In this document: positions 1 to 8,954 of the stretch, piece by piece
Layout: every line of letters begins with the position of its first letter
Numbering within the stretch: position 1 is the stretch's first letter
Assembly: GCA_038209965.1 (NCBI GenBank)
Contig: JBBQXF010000115.1
Coordinates: 1-14,913, forward strand
DNA from: JALONO01 sp038209965
GTDB lineage: Bacteria > Bacteroidota > Bacteroidia > Cytophagales > Thermoflexibacteraceae
Length of the DNA: 14,913 nucleotides
Direction: 5' to 3'
Position numbers and translations under genes: made by a program
The notes under the pieces: generated by a model
The model's database searches: none
What the model was told of the DNA's origin: nothing
Seen by the model: the letters and a program-made list of their open reading frames with translations, nothing else

Positions 1-144
1 GTGGGCATGGTCAAAGCAGCCCTCTGGACGGATTTTGACAATGATTTGCAAGTGGATTTACTTGTCACCGGCGAGTGGATGGGCCTCCGGTTTTTCAAGA
101 ACCAAAATGGCAAGCTGGTCGAACTGGCCCATACTGGCCTGGCA
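1..144 (+). pseudogene. Inverted fragment of CRTAC1-family VCBS-repeat protein
   Basis: In frame 1 this strand encodes a VCBS/FG-GAP-like segment: GMVKAALWTDFDND, then VDLLVTGEW, then FFKNQNGKLVEL and TGLA. In CRTAC1/ASPIC-UnbV proteins this segment normally follows about 35-40 residues after the GG-x-VPGQY segment. That segment is exactly where the opposite-strand gene stops. The fragment is therefore best read as the continuation of the same gene in the wrong orientation. Downstream of about position 144 the plus frame turns into antisense of the minus-strand gene and loses similarity to the family. The fragment has no start of its own here and may run on beyond the left edge. The calcium-loop motif has Leu where Gly is usual (DFDND-L). 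The family assignment is firm; whether the arrangement is biological or artefactual is open. Confidence 0.7.
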
Positions 145-2488
145 CATGGCTGCCCCCCACAAACAGATCAAGATCGCCATCTCGGTCGTAATCAGCGGCT
201 ATCACACACGACCCACTGGCCATTAATGGGGGCAAGGCTTGTTCATCGATAACAAATTTTCCTTTGCCGTCGTTGCGGTAGAAGCGATCTTGATAGGGTC
301 TAGTATTGGCATTGAACTCGTTGCCAGCGCTCACTACATAAAGGTCATTGTCGCCGTCTTGATCGGCGTCAAAAAGCAACATCCCCCCATCTTCAAACAG
401 TGAATCGGGCAGTTCGCTGGCCGTAAACTTGCCCAACCGGCTTTGGGTGAACAGCATGGCCGGGCGGCGGGCGGCACTGCCCACACAAAAATCTTGGAGG
501 CCATCGCCATTTACATCGCCCACGGCCAAAGCCGGCGATTGTTGCGACAACTTGTGCGGCAATAGTGGTTCTTGTTTGAAATCAATAAATGGATTCTCTT
601 CGTGCCGATGGGCGATCCCGTAAAAGCCCGCAGCCTGAGTAAACAAGGTGGGGCGTGGAACTGGCTGCGGCCAGTGCGCCCCGGCCAGCCGGTAATCCAA
701 GATGATGGGCCTGAGGGGGTTCACGTCGCGCAGCACTTGTTTTTTGCCATCGGGCCAGATCACCTCGAGGGAATCGGCCTGGGCAGCAGTTCCTAGGCCC
801 ACATTCAGCACTTGGCCAACCGAGGACTGGAACCCCCGCGTGCGCCATTGGGCATATTGCTGGATGATGGGCCCAGTGTATACATTGACCTTGGCCCCAA
901 TGCCGTCGGGGTTGAGTTTGCTACCAACTAATTTAATTTGTAATACTTTGTTTTTTAATGTTTTAGCTGCTGTATTTTCATAAATAAAGGCAGGGTCGCC
1001 CAAGTTGTTGACCACCAGGTCGACGTCCCCGTCATTGTCCAAATCAGCATAGGCGGCACCATTGGAGCAAGTGGGCGTGCTGAACCCAGCTTGGGCAGAA
1101 AAATCAGTAAAAGTAAAGTTGCCCTGATTTTTGAACAAATAACTGTGCTTTCTCACTGCTGGGAGCTGTTCCACCATGGCCAATAGCTTTTTGGTAAACA
1201 CTTTTGTATCGGCAGCCTCACCGGCATTGGCATCGCGGTAGAGGACAAAGTCGCTGTCGGTAATATCCTTGGGGATGCCATTGGTCACGAACAGATCTTT
1301 GAAGCCATCGTTGTCATAGTCGGCCCAAAGAGCTGACCAGCTCCAGTCGGTCTTATCAATGCCGGCCAACTGCCCTATTTCGCTGAAAGTACCGTTTCCA
1401 TTGTTTAGATGGAGCATGTTTCGCACATATTGGGGGATGTAGCCTCGGTCAAGGGCAAGGAGGAAGAGATCGTAGTTCATGCCCATGTTCATCAGTTTCT
1501 GCCGCTGATTATCAGGGGGCCACATATCCAGCACGGCCAGATCGGTCAGGGTATCATTGTTAAAATCAGCCGCATCAGTTCCCATCGAGAAGCGGCTCTG
1601 GTGCTTGAAACCCCGCTGGGCAGCCTCGGTGAAGGTGCCATTGCGGTTGTTGAGGTATAACAGGTCATTGTAGATGAAATCGTTGGCAACAAAAATATCG
1701 GGCCACCCATCTAGGTCAAAATCGCTGATGGCCACGCCCAGCCCAAACCCCTCGGCCACGATTCCGGCCGGCTTGGAAACGTTGGTGAACGACAACCGGC
1801 CACCTGTGCCATCATCATTGTTTCGGAAGAGGCGGTCGGTAGAAGGAGCACTCCCGTTCATTTTTTTTGGGCGGGGGATATTTGGGTTAAGGCTATCCTG
1901 CCCCACCGAGAGCAGGTAAACATCTAAATCCCCATCCCGATCATAGTCAAAAAAAGCTGCTTGGGTAGAATAGCCAGAGTCGGCCAGCCCACATTGGGTG
2001 GCCATTTCCTGAAAAACTGGCCGGCCACCTTGGTCAATGCCTTGGTTGATAAACAGTTTGTTGGCCCTTAGTGCGGGATCTGGATGGGCCGAGAGGCAAA
2101 CATAGATATCTTGCAGCCCGTCATGGTTGAGATCAATCATGGTTACACCCGTTGCCCAGTGCCCGGCAGTGCCCACCCCCGCAGGCATGGTGATGTCCTC
2201 AAACCTCAAATTGCCCTGATTGAGGTATAGCCGGCTACTGACCATGTTGCCCGCCAAATAGATATCTGGCAGCCCATCATTGTTTACATCGCCTATGGCA
2301 ACACCGCCACCGTTATAGAAATAGTTGAAAAATAGAATATTGAGCGAATCGTTTGGCACTACTTGGTTAACAAAATCCAGGCCCGTCTCCTGTGGGGAGA
2401 GCAGTTTGAACAATGCCGGGGGCAGTTTTCTTTTCCCGTTGCAGGCCATGGCCCCGAGGAATATAAGTATGAGTACAGAATAGCGCAT
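95..2488 (-). CDS. CRTAC1-type VCBS-repeat / ASPIC-UnbV lipoprotein, C-terminus disrupted
   Basis: This is a predicted surface lipoprotein made of beta-propeller-like VCBS/FG-GAP repeats. The start ATG is followed by a hydrophobic signal and a loose lipobox ending in Cys16 (GAMAC). At least ten Asp-rich calcium-loop repeats of the form DxDxDGxxDLYV are visible, at residues about 67, 119, 181, 256, 308, 390, 482, 658, 707 and 766. Residues about 525-598 match the ASPIC/UnbV domain (NPDGIGAKV, VGLG, VIWPDGKK). Proteins of this type usually run to about 1,100 residues. This one reads normally to about residue 787 (VPGQYG), then adds ten unrelated residues and a stop, because the DNA folds back into an inverted copy of the downstream part. 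It lies 109 bases after susD in the same direction, with a strong hairpin between them. It probably acts as an accessory surface binding protein with SusC/D; that role is inferred from position. Confidence 0.85.
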   Translation of the reverse strand: MRYSVLILIFLGAMACNGKRKLPPALFKLLSPQETGLDFVNQVVPNDSLNILFFNYFYNGGGVAIGDVNNDGLPDIYLAGNMVSSRLYLNQGNLRFEDITMPAGVGTAGHWATGVTMIDLNHDGLQDIYVCLSAHPDPALRANKLFINQGIDQGGRPVFQEMATQCGLADSGYSTQAAFFDYDRDGDLDVYLLSVGQDSLNPNIPRPKKMNGSAPSTDRLFRNNDDGTGGRLSFTNVSKPAGIVAEGFGLGVAISDFDLDGWPDIFVANDFIYNDLLYLNNRNGTFTEAAQRGFKHQSRFSMGTDAADFNNDTLTDLAVLDMWPPDNQRQKLMNMGMNYDLFLLALDRGYIPQYVRNMLHLNNGNGTFSEIGQLAGIDKTDWSWSALWADYDNDGFKDLFVTNGIPKDITDSDFVLYRDANAGEAADTKVFTKKLLAMVEQLPAVRKHSYLFKNQGNFTFTDFSAQAGFSTPTCSNGAAYADLDNDGDVDLVVNNLGDPAFIYENTAAKTLKNKVLQIKLVGSKLNPDGIGAKVNVYTGPIIQQYAQWRTRGFQSSVGQVLNVGLGTAAQADSLEVIWPDGKKQVLRDVNPLRPIILDYRLAGAHWPQPVPRPTLFTQAAGFYGIAHRHEENPFIDFKQEPLLPHKLSQQSPALAVGDVNGDGLQDFCVGSAARRPAMLFTQSRLGKFTASELPDSLFEDGGMLLFDADQDGDNDLYVVSAGNEFNANTRPYQDRFYRNDGKGKFVIDEQALPPLMASGSCVIAADYDRDGDLDLFVGGSHVPGQYGPVRPACHFGS

Positions 2489-2531
2489 AAAAGCAGTTGA
2501 AGGGATCCGTTCTGCGAAGCCGGTTTGCCAA

Positions 2532-2568
2532 ATTTGCCCTGCAAAGCACTAGGCTTTGCAGGGCAAAT
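2532..2568. repeat. Perfect 16-bp hairpin between susD and the CRTAC1 gene
   Basis: The arms are ATTTGCCCTGCAAAGC (2532-2547) and GCTTTGCAGGGCAAAT (2553-2568), perfectly complementary around a 5-base loop, ACTAG. Neither strand has a T-run just after the stem, so it is not a canonical intrinsic terminator. Its place between two co-directional genes suggests an mRNA-stability or processing element, or partial attenuation lowering expression of the downstream gene. The structure is certain; the role is inferred. Confidence 0.85.
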
Positions 2569-2597
2569 ATTAAGGCTCAAAATCACTGGCACTGGAC

Positions 2598-4082
2598 TTA
2601 ATAGCCAGGGTTTTGCACAAGTGCCGAGTTGGTGTTCATGGCATCGGTCGGGATGGGCATGAGCAATTTATTGTTGGACAGATCGCGGTTGTATTCTCTT
2701 TTCAAGAACGGGATCGCTCTTTGGGTACGGGTGAGGTGAAACCAAAAATTATATTCGCACATTGTTTCCACCCGGCGCTCTTGGACAATATCGTCCAAGC
2801 ATTGTTCCTTGGCGCTGCCCGACTTGGGGGCCAGCCCGGCCCGTGCCCTCACCCGGTTGATGTGGGTGTAAGCTTCGGTGGTTCGGCCCAGTTCGTTGAG
2901 GGCTTCGGCATAGTTGAGCAACACTTCGGCAAATCGCATCTGCGGCAAATTGAGGGGAGAGCTTTCATTGCCGTTGGGCAAGGGGGCCATCCAGTATTTG
3001 GTAAAGGCAAAACCAGTGGGAGTGGAATTGGCCTTCATCACAAACGAGGTAACAGCTCCCTCGGGCCGGTAGGTTTCGTCCGGCCCAACAATGGTCACTG
3101 GCCGCCGTCTATCACCCCGCTCAAACGAATTGGCAAACTTGGCCGAGGGAACGTGGGTGCCCCACCCGCCCCATTGGGCCAGCTTATCGTCGGTACCCCG
3201 GGGCGGCTGCTCGATCCACAAGTAGTGTCCTTGGCGGCTGGGCCCCCAGCCTTGGGTCATATCGCGGTACTGGATCTCAAAAATTGATTCGCGGTTGTTT
3301 TCATTTTCCAATGAAAATACCCGGCGAAACTCTGGTTCTAAATCATAACGGTTCAGGTTGAGCAGATCTTGGCTGCGGGCCACTACCCCGTTCCAATTCT
3401 TAAGGTACATCTGGGTATAGGCCAGATAAGCAAGTGCCGTTCCCTTGGTGCAGCGGCCTACTTCGTTGTCGGCCCAACGGACAGGCAGATCGGCGGCGGC
3501 CGCGGTAAAATCACTGGCACACTGGGTAAAGAGCTGTTCGGCCGTCGATCGGGGCACTTTTAGATCAGAGTTGGCGGTTTGGGCTTCTATCACTAGCGGC
3601 ACCCCACCAAACGTGCGAGCAAGCATTAAATAATAAAACCCGCGCAAGAACTTGGCTTCGGCCACTCGACGGGCTTTAAAATCTGCTTTAATGTCCTTTA
3701 TTGCCGCACCATAGGTAATGACCAAGTTGGCTTTGGCCACTCCCTTGAAACAATTTCCCCAGTGATCGTTCAACTCAGCATTACCGGGCAGAAAGTTGAG
3801 TTCGTTCAGGGCAATGCGGGACGGGTTTTCGGTGGGCACCATGTCGCCAGTGGGCATCCCAGCTAAAGCATACCAAGATCCGCCCGACGATCCCCATTGG
3901 GATGCGGTGTAGATGTTGTTGGTGGCGGCGGTCAAATCATCTTCGGTTTTCCAGAACGAGGCTTCGGTCAGCTTGTCCAAAGGCTGCAAATCCATGAATT
4001 TGCTCGTGCAAGCATAAAACAGGAACACTAGGCCCGCAAGAGCTACTGTGGGCCTTAATAATGCAATTAGGTTTTTTTTCAT
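2598..4082 (-). CDS. susD: SusD/RagB-family glycan-binding lipoprotein
   Basis: This is the outer-membrane lipoprotein partner that caps a SusC transporter and captures oligosaccharides at the cell surface. It has 494 residues, normal for the family. The signal peptide ends at a lipobox with Cys25 (FLFYAC). The N-terminal SusD-like domain shows the usual order: MDLQPLDKLTEASFW, then a DDL-x-AATN-NIY helix, GDMV, HW-x-x-x-FKGVAKANLVI and the AEAKFLRGFYYLMLARTFGGVPLV helix pair. The C-terminal RagB/SusD domain carries MRFAEVLLNYAEALNELG, the INRVRARAGL segment, an ERRVE-x-x-x-EYNFWFHLTRT segment and the closing LMPIP...QNPGY. It starts 32 bases after the susC stop, so the two are surely co-transcribed. 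The substrate cannot be read from SusD itself; a fucose-containing glycan is suggested only by the nearby GH29 gene. Confidence 0.96.
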   Translation of the reverse strand: MKKNLIALLRPTVALAGLVFLFYACTSKFMDLQPLDKLTEASFWKTEDDLTAATNNIYTASQWGSSGGSWYALAGMPTGDMVPTENPSRIALNELNFLPGNAELNDHWGNCFKGVAKANLVITYGAAIKDIKADFKARRVAEAKFLRGFYYLMLARTFGGVPLVIEAQTANSDLKVPRSTAEQLFTQCASDFTAAAADLPVRWADNEVGRCTKGTALAYLAYTQMYLKNWNGVVARSQDLLNLNRYDLEPEFRRVFSLENENNRESIFEIQYRDMTQGWGPSRQGHYLWIEQPPRGTDDKLAQWGGWGTHVPSAKFANSFERGDRRRPVTIVGPDETYRPEGAVTSFVMKANSTPTGFAFTKYWMAPLPNGNESSPLNLPQMRFAEVLLNYAEALNELGRTTEAYTHINRVRARAGLAPKSGSAKEQCLDDIVQERRVETMCEYNFWFHLTRTQRAIPFLKREYNRDLSNNKLLMPIPTDAMNTNSALVQNPGY

Positions 4083-4114
4083 TTTCTGGTTTGTTTAAAT
4101 AAAGATGGAACTGA

Positions 4115-7100
4115 TTAAAAAGTTACGTGAAAACCCGCCAAGAACATCCGTGGTGATGGATAGCGGCCCCTATCCACGCCCGTGTTGAGCGGGTTGGCAA
4201 ACAAGCTGCCCACTTCAGGATCATAAAACGAATACTTGGTAAATGTGAAGAGATTTTGGGCCCCCACATACGCACGCACACGCTCGGCACCGATGCGTTG
4301 GATCCATTCGGCGGGCAGGGTATAGCCAAGCTGAACATTGCGGACCCGCAAGAAACTGCCATCCTCTATGTAGAAATCTGAGGCCAGCATATTGTTGGTG
4401 TTCTGGTCATAAGTGAGCCGGGGCAAAGTGTTGCTGGTTCCCGGGCCAGTCCAGCGATCCATTTGGGCGGCGGCTTGGTTTACTACCCCCGCACCGTTGA
4501 AATTGCGGATGTCGTAGAGCTGGCGCTTGGGCAAGCTCAAAATCTTGTTGCCAGCCTGCCCTTGCAGGAACAGGACCAGATCCACTCCTTTGTATTCCAC
4601 TCGCAAGTTGAGCCCGTAAAGTAAGTTTGGCAATCCGTTGCCCAAATTGACCCGGTCGGCATCATCAATCTTACCATCGCCGTTCACATCCTTGTACCGG
4701 CGGTCGCCAGGCTTGATATTGTCGCCCTGTTTGGGCCCGCTCCTGATCTCATCGGCATTCTGGTAGATACCATCGGTGAGCAGTCCAAGAAACGAGGCAA
4801 TAGGCTCGCCAACGGCTGTACGGGTAGCAAAGTTGATATTGCCAGTATTAAAACCTTGTAAAATGGCAGCACCTTCGCCCAGCGAAACCACTGTGTTCTT
4901 GAGCGTTGATATATTGCCATTTACACTCCATTTAAGGGGCTTAGTGCTTTCATTGTATCCAGCACTGAACTCAAAGCCGCGGTTTCGGAAAGACCCAACA
5001 TTGGCTGTAATGGTGTTGTTGTTGGCGCCAATATAGGCCGGCACCGGGATGTTGACCAAAGCATCACGTGTAGTCTTGGAAAAATAGTCGGCAGTAAACG
5101 TCAATTTATTATCAAAAAAGGCGGCATCCAGCCCAATGTCCCATTGGCTGACCGATTCCCACTTGATACCGGGGTTGCCAAGGTTATCCACCTGGATCCC
5201 CGGGGCATCTTGTTGGGTGCCTGTTCCCAAGGTATAGTAAGCTTCGTTGTTGGTGAATGTGCTCAAATAGCGGAACGCCCCAATATTCTGGTTGCCCACT
5301 GTACCCACACTGCCCCGCAGTTTCAGGTCACTGACCATTTCCAGATTGGTCATAAAAGCTTCACGCGAAATGCGCCATCCAGCCGATACCGATGGAAAAG
5401 TGCCCCAACGGTTGAGTGGGCCAAAGTTGGAAGATCCGTCCACGCGCAGGTTGGCAGTGAGCAAGTACTTATCGTCATACGCATAAGTGACGCGGCCAAA
5501 GTAGGAAGCTAGGGAATACTCACTTCGCCCATCGCCCACGCTGCGGCTGGTAATGGGCGAAGTGGAAATAAGTGGAAGTTCGTTGGGAATCGTATTGGCA
5601 TTGGCGAACAAACCTTGAAAGCTGCCCTTGAGCGCATCTATGCCCACAATGGCGCTCAGTTCATGCTTCTCGGCAATGGTTTTGGTGTAGCTCAAGGTGT
5701 TTATCACATTCCACGCCAGGTTGGTGCTGGACGATGTGCCCAATCGAGACAGCCGATTTTCACCCATCACACTTGCATTGGGCACAAAGAAGGAGGGAAA
5801 CCAATCGCGCCCGGTAGCACTGGTCACGTCCACACCAACGGTAAGGCGGTATTTGAGCCCACGGATCGGCTCCACTTCCCCAAAGGCATTGCCCAAAATG
5901 CGCCACTGGTTGTTCCGGTTTTGTTCGCGCTCCAAACGAGCCAGTTCGTTGCCACTCGCTGACCGGGAAAGGTACAATGCGTTTTCGGGAGTGGCAAAAG
6001 CATGGTAAAAGCCCCCGTCGGCATTGAATATGGGTTGCATGGGCTGGACTTGGTAGGCATTGGCGATCACTCCGTTCTCGTTGTCGGCGTTTACCCCACT
6101 CCGCGATGAGTTGGCAATGGTCAGGCTGTTGCCAAACCGCAAGAATTTGGAGGCATCGTAATCAGTGTTGAGCCGGGCCGAATAACGCGCAAAATTAGAG
6201 GCAGGAATGATCCCATCTTGCCGGAAATAGCTCATCGAGAGCGCTGACCGCATCTTTTCACTCCCACCCGACACTGACAAGTTGTAGCTTTGGATGGGCG
6301 CCGCCCGAAAGAGGGCATCTTGCCAATCATAGGTAGGGAGCGAACTGGGATTGGCCCAAGCTGGGTTCAAAGCATAGGGCGCACCCCCGGTTAGGGCCCG
6401 ATCTCGGTTACTGTTGGTGTATGCCTCATTGGCCAGAGTGGCAAATTGTGAACCATTGAGCACCTCCAATTTTTTCGAAGTCTGTTGCACGCCATAATAG
6501 GCATCAAACTCGACCCGGGTCTTGCCAGCTTTGCCCCGCTTGGTTGTCACCAATACTACACCATTGGAGGCGCGAGAACCGTAAATGGCGGCTGAGGCCG
6601 CATCCTTGAGCACTTCAATGGAGGCTATATCGTTTGGGTTGATGGAATTCAGGTCGCCGGCAATCGGGAAACCATCCACGATCACCAACGGCTCACCCCC
6701 ACTGGTGCTCGATATGCCCCTGATCCTGATCGATACTCCGCCACCTGGCGTGCCATCGTTTTGGGTAATTTGCACCCCGGCCACTCGCCCTTGCAGTGCT
6801 TGGTCAAGCCCAGTAACAGGTACAGCCGAAATATCGGCAGCCTTGACCGAACCCACCGCCCCGGTAATGTCCCGGCGTTCTTGCGTCCCGTACCCCATCA
6901 CTACCACATCCTGTAAAGTCTGTGCATTGGGCACCAATCGGATGTTGATCACCGATTGGTTGTTGATTGGGATTTCTTGGCTGGAAAAGCCAATGTAGGA
7001 AAATACCAATGCACCGTTTTTTTGCTCATCAGGCAAATTAAACGAGTAGCTGCCAGTCACATCGGTAATGGTGCCAATGGCAGTTCCCTTGACCAGGATA

Positions 7101-7579
7101 CTGGCCCCGATCAAGGGATTATTGGTTTCATCGGTCACTTTGCCACTTATCTTGAACTGGGGCGATTCCAGTGCCGCCCCAAAATCCTGAGTGGGCGGCA
7201 CAAGCGCCCCCGCCGGTTTGCGTTTGAGCACTATCTGCTGCCCGACAACCTCAAAACCAATGTTGAGCGGCAACAGCATGGCAGTCAGCACGGTGGCCAA
7301 TTTTTCCTCCTCGGCTTGAACCGAAATCCTTTGCGAAGCTTGGATGATTTTGGCACTGTACACAAATTTTACACTTGTTGCCCGTTCAATCTGCAACAGT
7401 ACATTCTTCAACGTTTGTTGTTCCATTTTCAGGCTTACTGCCCGATCTAGGAGTTCTTGGGCCTTGGTGTCGCCCGCATACCCAATGCTGGTGCACAATA
7501 GCACCGCTAGAAGTTGGTGAAGTGTGATTTTCATGACCAAAAGCAGCTTTTGGGCTGGTAAGTTTGAATTCATTTTCAT
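4115..7579 (-). CDS. susC: SusC/RagA TonB-dependent outer-membrane receptor with STN signalling domain
   Basis: This is the TonB-dependent outer-membrane channel that imports the ligand captured by SusD. With the ATG at 7579 it has 1,154 residues. The alternative upstream TTG (7618) adds 13 residues without signal character, so I chose the ATG. Order of parts: signal peptide (residues about 10-40), STN domain about 45-120 (TLKNVLLQIER...FVYSAKII), carboxypeptidase-regulatory-like domain about 143-225 (ISGKVTDETNNPLIGASI, then GTITDVTGSYSF), plug domain about 230-350 (DVVVMGYGTQERRDITGAV, RIRG, PLVIVDG, SIEVLKDAASAAIYGSRASNGVV), and a beta-barrel ending in Phe (AGFHVTF). A calcium-loop-like DVNGDGKIDDAD lies in the late barrel, as in many SusC proteins. 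The STN domain plus the upstream sigma/FecR pair indicates trans-envelope signalling. The gene is intact. Confidence 0.97.
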   Translation of the reverse strand: MKMNSNLPAQKLLLVMKITLHQLLAVLLCTSIGYAGDTKAQELLDRAVSLKMEQQTLKNVLLQIERATSVKFVYSAKIIQASQRISVQAEEEKLATVLTAMLLPLNIGFEVVGQQIVLKRKPAGALVPPTQDFGAALESPQFKISGKVTDETNNPLIGASILVKGTAIGTITDVTGSYSFNLPDEQKNGALVFSYIGFSSQEIPINNQSVINIRLVPNAQTLQDVVVMGYGTQERRDITGAVGSVKAADISAVPVTGLDQALQGRVAGVQITQNDGTPGGGVSIRIRGISSTSGGEPLVIVDGFPIAGDLNSINPNDIASIEVLKDAASAAIYGSRASNGVVLVTTKRGKAGKTRVEFDAYYGVQQTSKKLEVLNGSQFATLANEAYTNSNRDRALTGGAPYALNPAWANPSSLPTYDWQDALFRAAPIQSYNLSVSGGSEKMRSALSMSYFRQDGIIPASNFARYSARLNTDYDASKFLRFGNSLTIANSSRSGVNADNENGVIANAYQVQPMQPIFNADGGFYHAFATPENALYLSRSASGNELARLEREQNRNNQWRILGNAFGEVEPIRGLKYRLTVGVDVTSATGRDWFPSFFVPNASVMGENRLSRLGTSSSTNLAWNVINTLSYTKTIAEKHELSAIVGIDALKGSFQGLFANANTIPNELPLISTSPITSRSVGDGRSEYSLASYFGRVTYAYDDKYLLTANLRVDGSSNFGPLNRWGTFPSVSAGWRISREAFMTNLEMVSDLKLRGSVGTVGNQNIGAFRYLSTFTNNEAYYTLGTGTQQDAPGIQVDNLGNPGIKWESVSQWDIGLDAAFFDNKLTFTADYFSKTTRDALVNIPVPAYIGANNNTITANVGSFRNRGFEFSAGYNESTKPLKWSVNGNISTLKNTVVSLGEGAAILQGFNTGNINFATRTAVGEPIASFLGLLTDGIYQNADEIRSGPKQGDNIKPGDRRYKDVNGDGKIDDADRVNLGNGLPNLLYGLNLRVEYKGVDLVLFLQGQAGNKILSLPKRQLYDIRNFNGAGVVNQAAAQMDRWTGPGTSNTLPRLTYDQNTNNMLASDFYIEDGSFLRVRNVQLGYTLPAEWIQRIGAERVRAYVGAQNLFTFTKYSFYDPEVGSLFANPLNTGVDRGRYPSPRMFLAGFHVTF

Positions 7580-7627
7580 ACATTTGTTTGTTTTTGTGGA
7601 TACTCGTTGTTTAAGCAAAAAACTACT

Positions 7628-7637
7628 ATACTAGTAT
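7628..7637. promoter_or_regulatory. 10-bp palindrome upstream of susC
   Basis: ATACTAGTAT is a perfect palindrome 49 bases upstream of the susC ATG. Just downstream on the minus strand, at 7616-7625, lies TAGTTTTTTG, a loose relative of the Bacteroidota -7 box TAnnTTTG. The pair could mark the susC promoter or a regulator site. Palindromes this short occur by chance, so this is a weak call. Confidence 0.25.
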
Positions 7638-7689
7638 TGGCCTTTTTTGATCGATAGAGCCAACATTAGTTCCGTGGGTAACTTGGTTT

Positions 7690-7724
7690 GGTTAGCAATG
7701 CTCGAACCATTGCTAACCTTTTTT
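7690..7724 (+). terminator. Intrinsic-terminator-like hairpin, oriented against the flanking genes
   Basis: GGTTAGCAATG (7690-7700) pairs perfectly with CATTGCTAACC (7708-7718) over a 7-base loop and is followed directly by six T (7719-7724). On the plus strand this is a textbook intrinsic terminator. Both neighbouring genes (fecR ending at 7730, susC starting at 7579) are on the minus strand, where no T-run follows the stem. It may end an antisense transcript, or simply act as a hairpin separating fecR from susC. Confidence 0.6.
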
Positions 7725-7729
7725 ACTCT

Positions 7730-8845
7730 TCAATTTTCGTTGCAGCCCGTTCCCTTGATCAGGATTTGGGTGTCCCTTACCTCATAGCTGGCCCCAATGG
7801 ACTTGCATATCAGGTCAAGTTTTACATACAATGATTCTTCGGTCAGTGCGGCCGTCAGCGGGCATTGGGCCACTGATTTGTCCTCCAGCACAATCTTCAC
7901 TTGGTACACTTCCTCGATCAGCGCGAAAACATTGCCCAGGGCTACGTTGTCAAAGATAAAACGGGATTTTTCCAGTTTTACCACTGGCAGGGGAATAGCC
8001 ACCAGCCCCTTGACCAGTTCATGTTTTGTTTGATCAAAAACCGCCCGCTGGTTGGGGGTCAGTTCCATTTGGCGGGCACTGGTGGCGGGCTGGCCTTGTT
8101 CGGGCTTGGTAATGACCGACACTTTGCCCGTTTTGACCGAAACCTCCTCGGCTCGGGCGCTCTCTTGGTAGGCGCTTACGGCAAAGCTCGTTCCCAACAC
8201 TTTGATGGTCAGGTGGGCTGTCTGAACCAGAAATGGTTTCTGCTTATTGCGGGCGATCTCAAAAAATGCCCCCCCCTGTAACACAACCTCCCTTTGGCCT
8301 GGCCCAAACTGGACGGGATATTTGAGCTGGCTGTTGGGCTGGAGGCTGATCCGGCTACCATCTTCGAGCACCACCACCTTCACTGCCATGTTCGTATTGT
8401 TGGTGATCAGCCATTGGCCCGCCACCTTTTTTGCCACAGTTTCCGCTGCCTTGTCGGTTGGCTTCAAATATAGCAGGGCAAGGCTGCCAAAGCTTACCAG
8501 TATGGCAATGGCGGCAGCCCAATAGAAAGTCTTGACGATGCGCGAGCCAGCATTGGGCATCATTTTCACCACCTTGCCTTCTTGGTTTACCAGTTGTTGG
8601 AGCCGCGAATTGAACACCAATAGCGACTGGCCGGCCTGGGCACCTGTCAACTCCATTTCTTTGGATTTGGATTGAAGGGAAAACACTATCAATCGCGCCT
8701 CCTGCACTGATTGGGCTTGGTGGGGATGGGTGGCCAGAAAGGCCGCCCAAAACCGATCTTGTTCAACATTGGGAGAAACTACCCACTGGCAGAATTTTTC
8801 TTCCAACACGAAGTCTTCCGTCTTGTAATCAGTAAATTTATTCAT
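7730..8845 (-). CDS. FecR-family anti-sigma factor
   Basis: This is an inner-membrane anti-sigma factor that holds the ECF sigma factor until the SusC STN domain signals through the periplasm. From the ATG at 8845 it has 371 residues; an upstream TTG at 8860 adds five residues and is less likely. The N-terminal cytoplasmic part (residues 1-105) would bind the sigma factor. One membrane segment lies at about 107-126 (AAAIAILVSFGSLALLYL). The FecR domain follows at about 155-245 (VVLEDGSRISLQPNSQLKYP, EVVLQGGAFFEIARN, FLVQTAHLTIKVLGTSFAV, VKTGKVSV). The C-terminal DUF4974/STN-like domain is at about 295-365 (FDNVALGNVFALIEEVYQVKI...). It lies 109 bases after the sigma gene and directly upstream of susC. 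The family layout is complete. Confidence 0.95.
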   Translation of the reverse strand: MNKFTDYKTEDFVLEEKFCQWVVSPNVEQDRFWAAFLATHPHQAQSVQEARLIVFSLQSKSKEMELTGAQAGQSLLVFNSRLQQLVNQEGKVVKMMPNAGSRIVKTFYWAAAIAILVSFGSLALLYLKPTDKAAETVAKKVAGQWLITNNTNMAVKVVVLEDGSRISLQPNSQLKYPVQFGPGQREVVLQGGAFFEIARNKQKPFLVQTAHLTIKVLGTSFAVSAYQESARAEEVSVKTGKVSVITKPEQGQPATSARQMELTPNQRAVFDQTKHELVKGLVAIPLPVVKLEKSRFIFDNVALGNVFALIEEVYQVKIVLEDKSVAQCPLTAALTEESLYVKLDLICKSIGASYEVRDTQILIKGTGCNEN

Positions 8846-8954
8846 TGGCACAAAAAACAATATTTGACCTGTCTTTTGTGAGATAGAGGCGGGGGAACGG
8901 GTTTTGTATTCAAAAAAAAGAAATTATTTTTTAATTATTTGCAATCAACTGGTT

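Noticed and set aside
2613..3287. Plus-strand open frame of 224 codons
   Set aside because: It is antisense to susD and its composition is a mirror of that gene.
6956..7450. Plus-strand open frame of 164 codons
   Set aside because: It is antisense to the STN and carboxypeptidase-like parts of susC, with no independent features.
7580..7618. Upstream TTG start for susC
   Set aside because: The added 13 residues are polar and do not improve the signal peptide; the ATG at 7579 is better.
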